Source: Flectonema sp. DT1601 (Eukaryota; Euglenozoa; Diplonemea; Diplonemida; Diplonemidae). From it: 64,000 bases of DNA. Of the stretch, positions 18,191 through 30,900 are shown in pieces. The position numbers and the translations under genes were made by a program. The stretch is taken from contig OZ025864.1 of the NCBI GenBank assembly GCA_964019425.1, forward strand, positions 493,684-557,683, given 5' to 3'. Each line of letters opens with the position of its first letter. Position 1 is the first letter of the stretch. Below the pieces are notes generated by a model. It was not told the DNA's origin. It made no database searches and worked only from the letters and a program-made list of their open reading frames with translations.

Positions 18191-18530
18191 TTCTCTTGTA
18201 AAACCTTTTTTGATTGACGTTTCTGGGTGCCCCCTGCTGTGATTCTGCAGTGCCGTATCACTTTAGTTTCCCTGTAGTGTTGTTACTTTGAGCCTGTTTA
18301 AGTATCTTATTGTTCCCTCAAAGTAATTACTAAAACAAGGAATTCCTCAGGGACTTCACCTATCGTCTGTGAATGTCTCACGATTGCTGGTAGCAATAAA
18401 ACTGGTACCCACCCTGTTAAGCTTTTCTTGACTTTTAGCTCCGTAAATAAATGAAAAATAAATGAATAAGGTCTGCAGAAAAAACTCGCAAGTCACCAAA
18501 ATTCCATTTTGGTAATATGTCACTGGCACT
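18191..18530. other. Intergenic sequence, no gene seen
   Basis: Contains the TCGTCTGTGAATGTCTCACG block shared with about 8808-8850. Otherwise nothing is recognisable. Confidence 0.4.
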
Positions 18531-18694
18531 GCTCCCACTCCAACTACTACTATAAAACAGAACCCCTTGAGCAGAAGTAATCTGCACCCCTTCATAGTGT
18601 AGATATTTCTTTTGTTGGATACAATTCTGGTGTTTGTCTTTGCCTTCAATCTTAACATATACTTCTTTCTCAGGTGCATATAAGTGATGGAAAG
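18531..18694 (+). repeat. Dispersed repeat, copy 2 (possible YR-element end relic)
   Basis: Near-identical to 8948-9110 and similar in part to 18062-18185 (GAAGTAATCTGCACCC, GTGTAGATACTTCT, TTCTCAGGTGCA...GTGATGGAAA). The inverted pair GAAGTA/TACTTC (TATTTC here) gives a hairpin. It ends like the B repeat of the intact YR elements. Confidence 0.5.
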
Positions 18695-18817
18695 TGACTT
18701 ACCGTATTGACAAGGCCAGACAAGTCAATATAGTTCGAGAGAGTTACATGCTAACAGGAAGTCATCACCGATTGATGAGATGACCGAATTTGATAATAAC
18801 ACTTGTTCGCAGACAAC

Positions 18818-20120
18818 ATGCAAGTTTCCATTTCCTGTCCAGATGGAGATTTTCCGGCTGTTCCGTTTGTGGTGACCGAAGACACACTGGTGAGTGACGC
18901 AATTGAGGCAGCGTCAGAAGAGTGGGGTGCTGGGTTTCGGAATTGTAAGTTGTGTTGTGAAGGGAAGGTGCTCCGATGTCTTCTAAGTTATCACATGGGA
19001 TAGAAGGGGGTGCACAGTTGGAAGTGTTGAAGGAGTTGTTGGGATGGAGTATCGAGATATGAATGCATTTGAAGGAACGATTGAAGAACTACTGCAATTC
19101 TGTGACGAGGAGGGTTTCTTGACCGTCAACACACAACTATTTGTCTCTCAGGAACTTGAATTAAGGAATTCGACAATAACAAGTTTGTCTTTTGTTAATG
19201 GCCACGCGATAATTGATTTCAATAGCGGGCCGTGAGGAATATGAAGAAAGTGAAATGAGTGAAGTTTCCGAGTTTTGTATAACATGAGAACCATCGGTGA
19301 CAACTTCATTAGCGGGTTTCCTTCATTTACAGATATCAATCTGTCTGGATTGTGTAACGTGGAGGTGATTGAGGAACGGTTCTTGTATGGTGCTGCTTTA
19401 CGAGCGAATTAATCTATCACCGTTGGTCAACATTCAACATCTAGGTGACAATGACTGAACGACTGCCATAGGCTTTCTTCGATTAATTTTAGCCTACCTT
19501 GTCTGAAGAGTATCCCATCAGTTTTTTTCATTTTCTGGAAACTGTCACTACCCGGAATCGGAGCTAGACAGAATTGATTTGTCGTGCCTCAGAAGTGTTT
19601 CCCATATCGGAAAAGATTTTTTGTCAAAACACAATGCACTTCAAGAGGTTGAATTCGGAACTGCGATGGGAAACGTATCCCACGTTGATAAGTGCTTCTT
19701 GTCACGCGCTGTGTGGAAGTGCTTGATTTTTCAAGTTTCACCAGCCTGACTGATATTTCCTGTAGCTTTCTTTGGTATTGCAAATCCCTGAAGTCAGTGG
19801 ACTTGTCAGGCCTGCAAAGCCTTCGAACTATAGGCAGAAATTTCTTGGTAGTGTTCAAATCTCACCGAACTCGACAAGTCGATGTTGGTGAATACAATAT
19901 CAATCGGTAATGACTTCCTGAGCGCTTGTTCATCTCTGAAGTGTATTGACTTGTCTGGTCTTGTCAATATAGTTTCTTTGGGAAATTGTTTTTTATCACG
20001 ATGCACCTCGTTGGAAGAGATCGATCTCAGCAAGTTGACATCACTCACTGAGGTGGGGATTCGTTTCTTATAGGAAGTTGTAGTCTTAGAAGTGTGAGCT
20101 TTGATGGGCTCAGTAGTTTA
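18818..20120 (+). pseudogene. Decayed ubiquitin-like/LRR gene (copy 4)
   Basis: An AG acceptor (TTGTTCGCAG, 18802-18811) precedes ATG 18818, as in the intact paralogues. The N-terminus (MQVSISCPDGDFPAVPFVV, EEWGAGF) aligns with the ubiquitin-like domain. The reading frame is then lost near 18985. Later pieces in different frames keep the linker (CDEEGFLTVNTQLF, about 19090-19140) and LRR text (FLWYCKSLKSVDLSGLQSL about 19770-19820; FLSACSSLKCIDLSGL about 19915-19965; FLSRCTSLEEIDLSKL about 19990-20035). At least four frame disruptions separate these pieces. The repeat units have diverged from each other, unlike the homogenised blocks of copies 1 and 3, as expected for a gene no longer under exchange or selection. 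Confidence 0.75.
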
Positions 20121-20340
20121 ACACGGTCTTGAGGGTTGCTTGTCACTCTATGGGGTTGATGAGAGGTAAGTGGTCAAAATACGAAATGAAGTTTGATAGA
20201 CGATGTACATTACAACAAGTGAGAGAAGCAGTAAGGAAGACCCAGACTCAGGCTTTGTGTGCAATCAGCAACTCACAGCTGTTGGAGAAGGAAATACAAT
20301 CTGTTTGTGGTGGACTTGCTAAGTAGAATCCGCAAATTAA
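20121..20340 (+). other. Open segment after LRR pseudogene, unknown
   Basis: A 65-codon frame (20129-20326; the text includes CTLQQVREAVRKTQTQAL) has no LRR signature. It may be the tail of the decayed gene or chance. No function proposed. Confidence 0.2.
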
Positions 20341-21242
20341 CTTCCCAACCCCGTAATCCCAATGGTCTTGTTCTGTGATTGTATGTTTTTTTTTTTTTTT
20401 TTTTGTTTATTTTTTTCAGATATGCACACCTCACAATTAAAATTATGCATCACTATCAAAATTATCACATACTACACAAACCTGCCGGACAGCACCGATA
20501 ATTGCAAATGATGTACTTACAACGACATTGATGCCAGACACGATTTCAAAGGTATCAAACCTGCACTAGAGATCCCATGGCTCACTTCACTTTGCACAAA
20601 GTTATTTATTTTTTGTTTTTCTGAATTAAGCTTGTTTTTCCTTTGCTTAAGTATGCAAAAATGAAACAATGGCTAGGTTATAGTGGGTATCTGTTATTTC
20701 AAGTTACCCATTTTTATGTTTCTGAACAACCTTATTTACAACTAAGTCACCTCTGTTTTTATTCCCTGTATCAGGCTCCTTTTTGGCCTTTCCTTTTTTG
20801 GATCTCCAAACAAAAAAACAGCTGTCAGCGGGTATCGAAAAGTGCAGGTTCACACATCCAAAACAAGAAGTTTTTTTCCTTGGAACCCAAAAAATCCTCA
20901 ATACTTACAATAATAATAAAGCCCACAGAAAGCCGCTTATTTCATGTTACCCATTTTTATCTTTTGAACAACCTTATTTACATTTAACCAAGGGCATACT
21001 TTCTGTTAATTTTAATTTTCTCTGGTTTTTCTTAGAAAACACAAAGTGAACTTAAACAAATAATCCTTTCATCCAAAGCTTTTTGCAACAGACATTAAAT
21101 TTTGTGTCTACTGCTCCCCTTCCGTTCATTCTCGGTATTTTTTTGATGTGGTACTTTCAATTGTTTGTGTCTACTGCTCCTCTTCCATTAATGTGTTAGG
21201 AAGGCATAATACTCTCGAAAATTTCGCATTTCGGGGGCGGAG
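20341..21242. other. Intergenic sequence with short direct repeats, left edge of the SL/5S array
   Basis: A T-tract (20386-20404). A degenerate direct repeat of about 50 bp (20697-20745 and 20937-20985, sharing GTTACCCATTTTTAT and GAACAACCTTATTTACA). A second repeat (GTGTCTACTGCTCC at 21105-21118 and 21167-21180). Just before the array, TTTCGGGG/CCCCGAAA (21230-21253) forms an inverted repeat spanning the junction. No gene was found. Confidence 0.5.
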
Positions 21243-21385
21243 GCCCCGAAAGACGTAATTTTCGCCGCTCCTATGTTAATGTTAAAGCTAAGACCGAGCC
21301 CCAGCCCTACTCTGCTAATAAATCTTTTCTGCGAATTTTTTCATGGTGAGGGTCAAACCCCTAAGAAATAAAAAAATCTGCTATT

Positions 21386-21504
21386 GCCTGCGGCCATACT
21401 CTGGTGAATGCACCCCATCCCGCCCGATTTGGGAAGTTAAGCACCAGCAGGCCTGGTTAGTACTGCGGTGAGTGATCACGTGGGAACCCCGGGTGCTTGC
21501 AGGC
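21386..21504 (+). rRNA. 5S rRNA (unit 1)
   Basis: 119 nt. The 5' GCCTGC and 3' GCAGGC ends pair to form helix I. The conserved internal text (GAATGCACCCCATCCCG, GAAGTTAAGCACC, TTAGTACTGCGGTG, GATCACGTGGGAACCCC) is that of eukaryotic 5S rRNA, including the internal Pol III control region. A TTTTT terminator follows at 21505-21509. Confidence 0.97.
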
Positions 21505-21612
21505 TTTTTCTCTTACTTCCCTACCCGCAAACAAGCATTTCTGTTAGTACTGGTTAGTAGTTCTAAAAGCCACACAATTTCTAATTACCTGGGGTAACTG
21601 CTTTTTAAGGTT

Positions 21613-21730
21613 AACCAACGATTCTAAAGCTACAGTTTCTGTACTTTATTGGTACAGTCTCAATATCTAAGCTTGCTTAGAATATTTAGCCAACCTCTTA
21701 GGAAGAATTCTCTTCTTTTGGGGTTTTTTT
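21613..21730 (+). ncRNA. Spliced leader (SL) RNA gene (unit 1)
   Basis: The 39-nt exon is 21613-21651 (AACCAACGATTC...TTATTG), ending at a GT donor (GTACAG, 21652). The intron part contains a hairpin CTAAGC-TT-GCTTAG (21667-21680) and a second one GAAGA-ATTC-TCTTC (21702-21715), then TTTTGGGG, which may include an Sm-like site, and a T7 run (21724-21730) that should end transcription. The RNA of about 112-118 nt matches the size of diplonemid and kinetoplastid SL RNAs. In these groups the exon is donated by trans-splicing to every mRNA. The promoter is not identified but should lie in the conserved approximately 100 bp upstream. Confidence 0.95.
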
Positions 21731-21994
21731 ATTGCCCGTTCACCTCTGTTTGCCAAGCAGAAGAAAATGAACAGAGACTTACCGTGCTTATCCTATTTTT
21801 ATGTAGAAAATTTAATTTATATTATTTAATATATTTTTATTTTGGCTTTTCCCCCCGAAAGACGTAATTTTCGCCGCTCCTATGTTAATGTTAAAGCTAA
21901 GACCGAGCCCCAGCCCTACTCTGCTAATAAATCTTTTCTGCGAATTTTTTCATGGTGAGGGTCAAACCCCTAAGAAATAAAAAAATCTGCTATT

Positions 21995-24900
21995 GCCTGC
22001 GGCCATACTCTGGTGAATGCACCCCATCCCGCCCGATTTGGGAAGTTAAGCACCAGCAGGCCTGGTTAGTACTGCGGTGAGTGATCACGTGGGAACCCCG
22101 GGTGCTTGCAGGCTTTTTCTCTTACTTCCCTACCCGCAAACAAGCATTTCTGTTAGTACTGGTTAGTAGTTCTAAAAGCCACACAATTTCTAATTACCTG
22201 GGGTAACTGCTTTTTAAGGTTAACCAACGATTCTAAAGCTACAGTTTCTGTACTTTATTGGTACAGTCTCAATATCTAAGCTTGCTTAGAATATTTAGCC
22301 AACCTCTTAGGAAGAATTCTCTTCTTTTGGGGTTTTTTTATTGCCCGTTCACCTCTGTTTGCCAAGCAGAAGAAAATGAACAGAGACTTACCGTGCTTAT
22401 CCTATTTTTATGTAGAAAATTTAATTTATATTATTTAATATATTTTTATTTTGGCTTTTCCCCCCGAAAGACGTAATTTTCGCCGCTCCTATGTTAATGT
22501 TAAAGCTAAGACCGAGCCCCAGCCCTACTCTGCTAATAAATCTTTTCTGCGAATTTTTTCATGGTGAGGGTCAAACCCCTAAGAAATAAAAAAATCTGCT
22601 ATTGCCTGCGGCCATACTCTGGTGAATGCACCCCATCCCGCCCGATTTGGGAAGTTAAGCACCAGCAGGCCTGGTTAGTACTGCGGTGAGTGATCACGTG
22701 GGAACCCCGGGTGCTTGCAGGCTTTTTCTCTTACTTCCCTACCCGCAAACAAGCATTTCTGTTAGTACTGGTTAGTAGTTCTAAAAGCCACACAATTTCT
22801 AATTACCTGGGGTAACTGCTTTTTAAGGTTAACCAACGATTCTAAAGCTACAGTTTCTGTACTTTATTGGTACAGTCTCAATATCTAAGCTTGCTTAGAA
22901 TATTTAGCCAACCTCTTAGGAAGAATTCTCTTCTTTTGGGGTTTTTTTATTGCCCGTTCACCTCTGTTTGCCAAGCAGAAGAAAATGAACAGAGACTTAC
23001 CGTGCTTATCCTATTTTTATGTAGAAAATTTAATTTATATTATTTAATATATTTTTATTTTGGCTTTTCCCCCCGAAAGACGTAATTTTCGCCGCTCCTA
23101 TGTTAATGTTAAAGCTAAGACCGAGCCCCAGCCCTACTCTGCTAATAAATCTTTTCTGCGAATTTTTTCATGGTGAGGGTCAAACCCCTAAGAAATAAAA
23201 AAATCTGCTATTGCCTGCGGCCATACTCTGGTGAATGCACCCCATCCCGCCCGATTTGGGAAGTTAAGCACCAGCAGGCCTGGTTAGTACTGCGGTGAGT
23301 GATCACGTGGGAACCCCGGGTGCTTGCAGGCTTTTTCTCTTACTTCCCTACCCGCAAACAAGCATTTCTGTTAGTACTGGTTAGTAGTTCTAAAAGCCAC
23401 ACAATTTCTAATTACCTGGGGTAACTGCTTTTTAAGGTTAACCAACGATTCTAAAGCTACAGTTTCTGTACTTTATTGGTACAGTCTCAATATCTAAGCT
23501 TGCTTAGAATATTTAGCCAACCTCTTAGGAAGAATTCTCTTCTTTTGGGGTTTTTTTATTGCCCGTTCACCTCTGTTTGCCAAGCAGAAGAAAATGAACA
23601 GAGACTTACCGTGCTTATCCTATTTTTATGTAGAAAATTTAATTTATATTATTTAATATATTTTTATTTTGGCTTTTCCCCCCGAAAGACGTAATTTTCG
23701 CCGCTCCTATGTTAATGTTAAAGCTAAGACCGAGCCCCAGCCCTACTCTGCTAATAAATCTTTTCTGCGAATTTTTTCATGGTGAGGGTCAAACCCCTAA
23801 GAAATAAAAAAATCTGCTATTGCCTGCGGCCATACTCTGGTGAATGCACCCCATCCCGCCCGATTTGGGAAGTTAAGCACCAGCAGGCCTGGTTAGTACT
23901 GCGGTGAGTGATCACGTGGGAACCCCGGGTGCTTGCAGGCTTTTTCTCTTACTTCCCTACCCGCAAACAAGCATTTCTGTTAGTACTGGTTAGTAGTTCT
24001 AAAAGCCACACAATTTCTAATTACCTGGGGTAACTGCTTTTTAAGGTTAACCAACGATTCTAAAGCTACAGTTTCTGTACTTTATTGGTACAGTCTCAAT
24101 ATCTAAGCTTGCTTAGAATATTTAGCCAACCTCTTAGGAAGAATTCTCTTCTTTTGGGGTTTTTTTATTGCCCGTTCACCTCTGTTTGCCAAGCAGAAGA
24201 AAATGAACAGAGACTTACCGTGCTTATCCTATTTTTATGTAGAAAATTTAATTTATATTATTTAATATATTTTTATTTTGGCTTTTCCCCCCGAAAGACG
24301 TAATTTTCGCCGCTCCTATGTTAATGTTAAAGCTAAGACCGAGCCCCAGCCCTACTCTGCTAATAAATCTTTTCTGCGAATTTTTTCATGGTGAGGGTCA
24401 AACCCCTAAGAAATAAAAAAATCTGCTATTGCCTGCGGCCATACTCTGGTGAATGCACCCCATCCCGCCCGATTTGGGAAGTTAAGCACCAGCAGGCCTG
24501 GTTAGTACTGCGGTGAGTGATCACGTGGGAACCCCGGGTGCTTGCAGGCTTTTTCTCTTACTTCCCTACCCGCAAACAAGCATTTCTGTTAGTACTGGTT
24601 AGTAGTTCTAAAAGCCACACAATTTCTAATTACCTGGGGTAACTGCTTTTTAAGGTTAACCAACGATTCTAAAGCTACAGTTTCTGTACTTTATTGGTAC
24701 AGTCTCAATATCTAAGCTTGCTTAGAATATTTAGCCAACCTCTTAGGAAGAATTCTCTTCTTTTGGGGTTTTTTTATTGCCCGTTCACCTCTGTTTGCCA
24801 AGCAGAAGAAAATGAACAGAGACTTACCGTGCTTATCCTATTTTTATGTAGAAAATTTAATTTATATTATTTAATATATTTTTATTTTGGCTTTTCCCCC

Positions 24901-27900
24901 CGAAAGACGTAATTTTCGCCGCTCCTATGTTAATGTTAAAGCTAAGACCGAGCCCCAGCCCTACTCTGCTAATAAATCTTTTCTGCGAATTTTTTCATGG
25001 TGAGGGTCAAACCCCTAAGAAATAAAAAAATCTGCTATTGCCTGCGGCCATACTCTGGTGAATGCACCCCATCCCGCCCGATTTGGGAAGTTAAGCACCA
25101 GCAGGCCTGGTTAGTACTGCGGTGAGTGATCACGTGGGAACCCCGGGTGCTTGCAGGCTTTTTCTCTTACTTCCCTACCCGCAAACAAGCATTTCTGTTA
25201 GTACTGGTTAGTAGTTCTAAAAGCCACACAATTTCTAATTACCTGGGGTAACTGCTTTTTAAGGTTAACCAACGATTCTAAAGCTACAGTTTCTGTACTT
25301 TATTGGTACAGTCTCAATATCTAAGCTTGCTTAGAATATTTAGCCAACCTCTTAGGAAGAATTCTCTTCTTTTGGGGTTTTTTTATTGCCCGTTCACCTC
25401 TGTTTGCCAAGCAGAAGAAAATGAACAGAGACTTACCGTGCTTATCCTATTTTTATGTAGAAAATTTAATTTATATTATTTAATATATTTTTATTTTGGC
25501 TTTTCCCCCCGAAAGACGTAATTTTCGCCGCTCCTATGTTAATGTTAAAGCTAAGACCGAGCCCCAGCCCTACTCTGCTAATAAATCTTTTCTGCGAATT
25601 TTTTCATGGTGAGGGTCAAACCCCTAAGAAATAAAAAAATCTGCTATTGCCTGCGGCCATACTCTGGTGAATGCACCCCATCCCGCCCGATTTGGGAAGT
25701 TAAGCACCAGCAGGCCTGGTTAGTACTGCGGTGAGTGATCACGTGGGAACCCCGGGTGCTTGCAGGCTTTTTCTCTTACTTCCCTACCCGCAAACAAGCA
25801 TTTCTGTTAGTACTGGTTAGTAGTTCTAAAAGCCACACAATTTCTAATTACCTGGGGTAACTGCTTTTTAAGGTTAACCAACGATTCTAAAGCTACAGTT
25901 TCTGTACTTTATTGGTACAGTCTCAATATCTAAGCTTGCTTAGAATATTTAGCCAACCTCTTAGGAAGAATTCTCTTCTTTTGGGGTTTTTTTATTGCCC
26001 GTTCACCTCTGTTTGCCAAGCAGAAGAAAATGAACAGAGACTTACCGTGCTTATCCTATTTTTATGTAGAAAATTTAATTTATATTATTTAATATATTTT
26101 TATTTTGGCTTTTCCCCCCGAAAGACGTAATTTTCGCCGCTCCTATGTTAATGTTAAAGCTAAGACCGAGCCCCAGCCCTACTCTGCTAATAAATCTTTT
26201 CTGCGAATTTTTTCATGGTGAGGGTCAAACCCCTAAGAAATAAAAAAATCTGCTATTGCCTGCGGCCATACTCTGGTGAATGCACCCCATCCCGCCCGAT
26301 TTGGGAAGTTAAGCACCAGCAGGCCTGGTTAGTACTGCGGTGAGTGATCACGTGGGAACCCCGGGTGCTTGCAGGCTTTTTCTCTTACTTCCCTACCCGC
26401 AAACAAGCATTTCTGTTAGTACTGGTTAGTAGTTCTAAAAGCCACACAATTTCTAATTACCTGGGGTAACTGCTTTTTAAGGTTAACCAACGATTCTAAA
26501 GCTACAGTTTCTGTACTTTATTGGTACAGTCTCAATATCTAAGCTTGCTTAGAATATTTAGCCAACCTCTTAGGAAGAATTCTCTTCTTTTGGGGTTTTT
26601 TTATTGCCCGTTCACCTCTGTTTGCCAAGCAGAAGAAAATGAACAGAGACTTACCGTGCTTATCCTATTTTTATGTAGAAAATTTAATTTATATTATTTA
26701 ATATATTTTTATTTTGGCTTTTCCCCCCGAAAGACGTAATTTTCGCCGCTCCTATGTTAATGTTAAAGCTAAGACCGAGCCCCAGCCCTACTCTGCTAAT
26801 AAATCTTTTCTGCGAATTTTTTCATGGTGAGGGTCAAACCCCTAAGAAATAAAAAAATCTGCTATTGCCTGCGGCCATACTCTGGTGAATGCACCCCATC
26901 CCGCCCGATTTGGGAAGTTAAGCACCAGCAGGCCTGGTTAGTACTGCGGTGAGTGATCACGTGGGAACCCCGGGTGCTTGCAGGCTTTTTCTCTTACTTC
27001 CCTACCCGCAAACAAGCATTTCTGTTAGTACTGGTTAGTAGTTCTAAAAGCCACACAATTTCTAATTACCTGGGGTAACTGCTTTTTAAGGTTAACCAAC
27101 GATTCTAAAGCTACAGTTTCTGTACTTTATTGGTACAGTCTCAATATCTAAGCTTGCTTAGAATATTTAGCCAACCTCTTAGGAAGAATTCTCTTCTTTT
27201 GGGGTTTTTTTATTGCCCGTTCACCTCTGTTTGCCAAGCAGAAGAAAATGAACAGAGACTTACCGTGCTTATCCTATTTTTATGTAGAAAATTTAATTTA
27301 TATTATTTAATATATTTTTATTTTGGCTTTTCCCCCCGAAAGACGTAATTTTCGCCGCTCCTATGTTAATGTTAAAGCTAAGACCGAGCCCCAGCCCTAC
27401 TCTGCTAATAAATCTTTTCTGCGAATTTTTTCATGGTGAGGGTCAAACCCCTAAGAAATAAAAAAATCTGCTATTGCCTGCGGCCATACTCTGGTGAATG
27501 CACCCCATCCCGCCCGATTTGGGAAGTTAAGCACCAGCAGGCCTGGTTAGTACTGCGGTGAGTGATCACGTGGGAACCCCGGGTGCTTGCAGGCTTTTTC
27601 TCTTACTTCCCTACCCGCAAACAAGCATTTCTGTTAGTACTGGTTAGTAGTTCTAAAAGCCACACAATTTCTAATTACCTGGGGTAACTGCTTTTTAAGG
27701 TTAACCAACGATTCTAAAGCTACAGTTTCTGTACTTTATTGGTACAGTCTCAATATCTAAGCTTGCTTAGAATATTTAGCCAACCTCTTAGGAAGAATTC
27801 TCTTCTTTTGGGGTTTTTTTATTGCCCGTTCACCTCTGTTTGCCAAGCAGAAGAAAATGAACAGAGACTTACCGTGCTTATCCTATTTTTATGTAGAAAA

Positions 27901-30900
27901 TTTAATTTATATTATTTAATATATTTTTATTTTGGCTTTTCCCCCCGAAAGACGTAATTTTCGCCGCTCCTATGTTAATGTTAAAGCTAAGACCGAGCCC
28001 CAGCCCTACTCTGCTAATAAATCTTTTCTGCGAATTTTTTCATGGTGAGGGTCAAACCCCTAAGAAATAAAAAAATCTGCTATTGCCTGCGGCCATACTC
28101 TGGTGAATGCACCCCATCCCGCCCGATTTGGGAAGTTAAGCACCAGCAGGCCTGGTTAGTACTGCGGTGAGTGATCACGTGGGAACCCCGGGTGCTTGCA
28201 GGCTTTTTCTCTTACTTCCCTACCCGCAAACAAGCATTTCTGTTAGTACTGGTTAGTAGTTCTAAAAGCCACACAATTTCTAATTACCTGGGGTAACTGC
28301 TTTTTAAGGTTAACCAACGATTCTAAAGCTACAGTTTCTGTACTTTATTGGTACAGTCTCAATATCTAAGCTTGCTTAGAATATTTAGCCAACCTCTTAG
28401 GAAGAATTCTCTTCTTTTGGGGTTTTTTTATTGCCCGTTCACCTCTGTTTGCCAAGCAGAAGAAAATGAACAGAGACTTACCGTGCTTATCCTATTTTTA
28501 TGTAGAAAATTTAATTTATATTATTTAATATATTTTTATTTTGGCTTTTCCCCCCGAAAGACGTAATTTTCGCCGCTCCTATGTTAATGTTAAAGCTAAG
28601 ACCGAGCCCCAGCCCTACTCTGCTAATAAATCTTTTCTGCGAATTTTTTCATGGTGAGGGTCAAACCCCTAAGAAATAAAAAAATCTGCTATTGCCTGCG
28701 GCCATACTCTGGTGAATGCACCCCATCCCGCCCGATTTGGGAAGTTAAGCACCAGCAGGCCTGGTTAGTACTGCGGTGAGTGATCACGTGGGAACCCCGG
28801 GTGCTTGCAGGCTTTTTCTCTTACTTCCCTACCCGCAAACAAGCATTTCTGTTAGTACTGGTTAGTAGTTCTAAAAGCCACACAATTTCTAATTACCTGG
28901 GGTAACTGCTTTTTAAGGTTAACCAACGATTCTAAAGCTACAGTTTCTGTACTTTATTGGTACAGTCTCAATATCTAAGCTTGCTTAGAATATTTAGCCA
29001 ACCTCTTAGGAAGAATTCTCTTCTTTTGGGGTTTTTTTATTGCCCGTTCACCTCTGTTTGCCAAGCAGAAGAAAATGAACAGAGACTTACCGTGCTTATC
29101 CTATTTTTATGTAGAAAATTTAATTTATATTATTTAATATATTTTTATTTTGGCTTTTCTCCCCGAAAGACGTAATTTTCGCCGCTCCTATGTTAATGTT
29201 AAAGCTAAGACCGAGCCCCAGCCCTACTCTGCTAATAAATCTTTTCTGCGAATTTTTTCATGGTGAGGGTCAAACCCCTAAGAAATAAAAAAATCTGCTA
29301 TTGCCTGCGGCCATACTCTGGTGAATGCACCCCATCCCGCCCGATTTGGGAAGTTAAGCACCAGCAGGCCTGGTTAGTACTGCGGTGAGTGATCACGTGG
29401 GAACCCCGGGTGCTTGCAGGCTTTTTCTCTTACTTCCCTACCCGCAAACAAGCATTTCTGTTAGTACTGGTTAGTAGTTCTAAAAGCCACACAATTTCTA
29501 ATTACCTGGGGTAACTGCTTTTTAAGGTTAACCAACGATTCTAAAGCTACAGTTTCTGTACTTTATTGGTACAGTCTCAATATCTAAGCTTGCTTAGAAT
29601 ATTTAGCCAACCTCTTAGGAAGAATTCTCTTCTTTTGGGGTTTTTTTATTGCCCGTTCACCTCTGTTTGCCAAGCAGAAGAAAATGAACAGAGACTTACC
29701 GTGCTTATCCTATTTTTATGTAGAAAATTTAATTTATATTATTTAATATATTTTTATTTTGGCTTTTCCCCCCGAAAGACGTAATTTTCGCCGCTCCTAT
29801 GTTAATGTTAAAGCTAAGACCGAGCCCCAGCCCTACTCTGCTAATAAATCTTTTCTGCGAATTTTTTCATGGTGAGGGTCAAACCCCTAAGAAATAAAAA
29901 AATCTGCTATTGCCTGCGGCCATACTCTGGTGAATGCACCCCATCCCGCCCGATTTGGGAAGTTAAGCACCAGCAGGCCTGGTTAGTACTGCGGTGAGTG
30001 ATCACGTGGGAACCCCGGGTGCTTGCAGGCTTTTTCTCTTACTTCCCTACCCGCAAACAAGCATTTCTGTTAGTACTGGTTAGTAGTTCTAAAAGCCACA
30101 CAATTTCTAATTACCTGGGGTAACTGCTTTTTAAGGTTAACCAACGATTCTAAAGCTACAGTTTCTGTACTTTATTGGTACAGTCTCAATATCTAAGCTT
30201 GCTTAGAATATTTAGCCAACCTCTTAGGAAGAATTCTCTTCTTTTGGGGTTTTTTTATTGCCCGTTCACCTCTGTTTGCCAAGCAGAAGAAAATGAACAG
30301 AGACTTACCGTGCTTATCCTATTTTTATGTAGAAAATTTAATTTATATTATTTAATATATTTTTATTTTGGCTTTTCCCCCCGAAAGACGTAATTTTCGC
30401 CGCTCCTATGTTAATGTTAAAGCTAAGACCGAGCCCCAGCCCTACTCTGCTAATAAATCTTTTCTGCGAATTTTTTCATGGTGAGGGTCAAACCCCTAAG
30501 AAATAAAAAAATCTGCTATTGCCTGCGGCCATACTCTGGTGAATGCACCCCATCCCGCCCGATTTGGGAAGTTAAGCACCAGCAGGCCTGGTTAGTACTG
30601 CGGTGAGTGATCACGTGGGAACCCCGGGTGCTTGCAGGCTTTTTCTCTTACTTCCCTACCCGCAAACAAGCATTTCTGTTAGTACTGGTTAGTAGTTCTA
30701 AAAGCCACACAATTTCTAATTACCTGGGGTAACTGCTTTTTAAGGTTAACCAACGATTCTAAAGCTACAGTTTCTGTACTTTATTGGTACAGTCTCAATA
30801 TCTAAGCTTGCTTAGAATATTTAGCCAACCTCTTAGGAAGAATTCTCTTCTTTTGGGGTTTTTTTATTGCCCGTTCACCTCTGTTTGCCAAGCAGAAGAA

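Noticed and set aside
18803-18817. TTG start for the fourth LRR gene.
   Set aside because: The TTG is part of the pyrimidine/AG acceptor TTGTTCGCAG; the ATG at 18818 matches the start of the paralogues.
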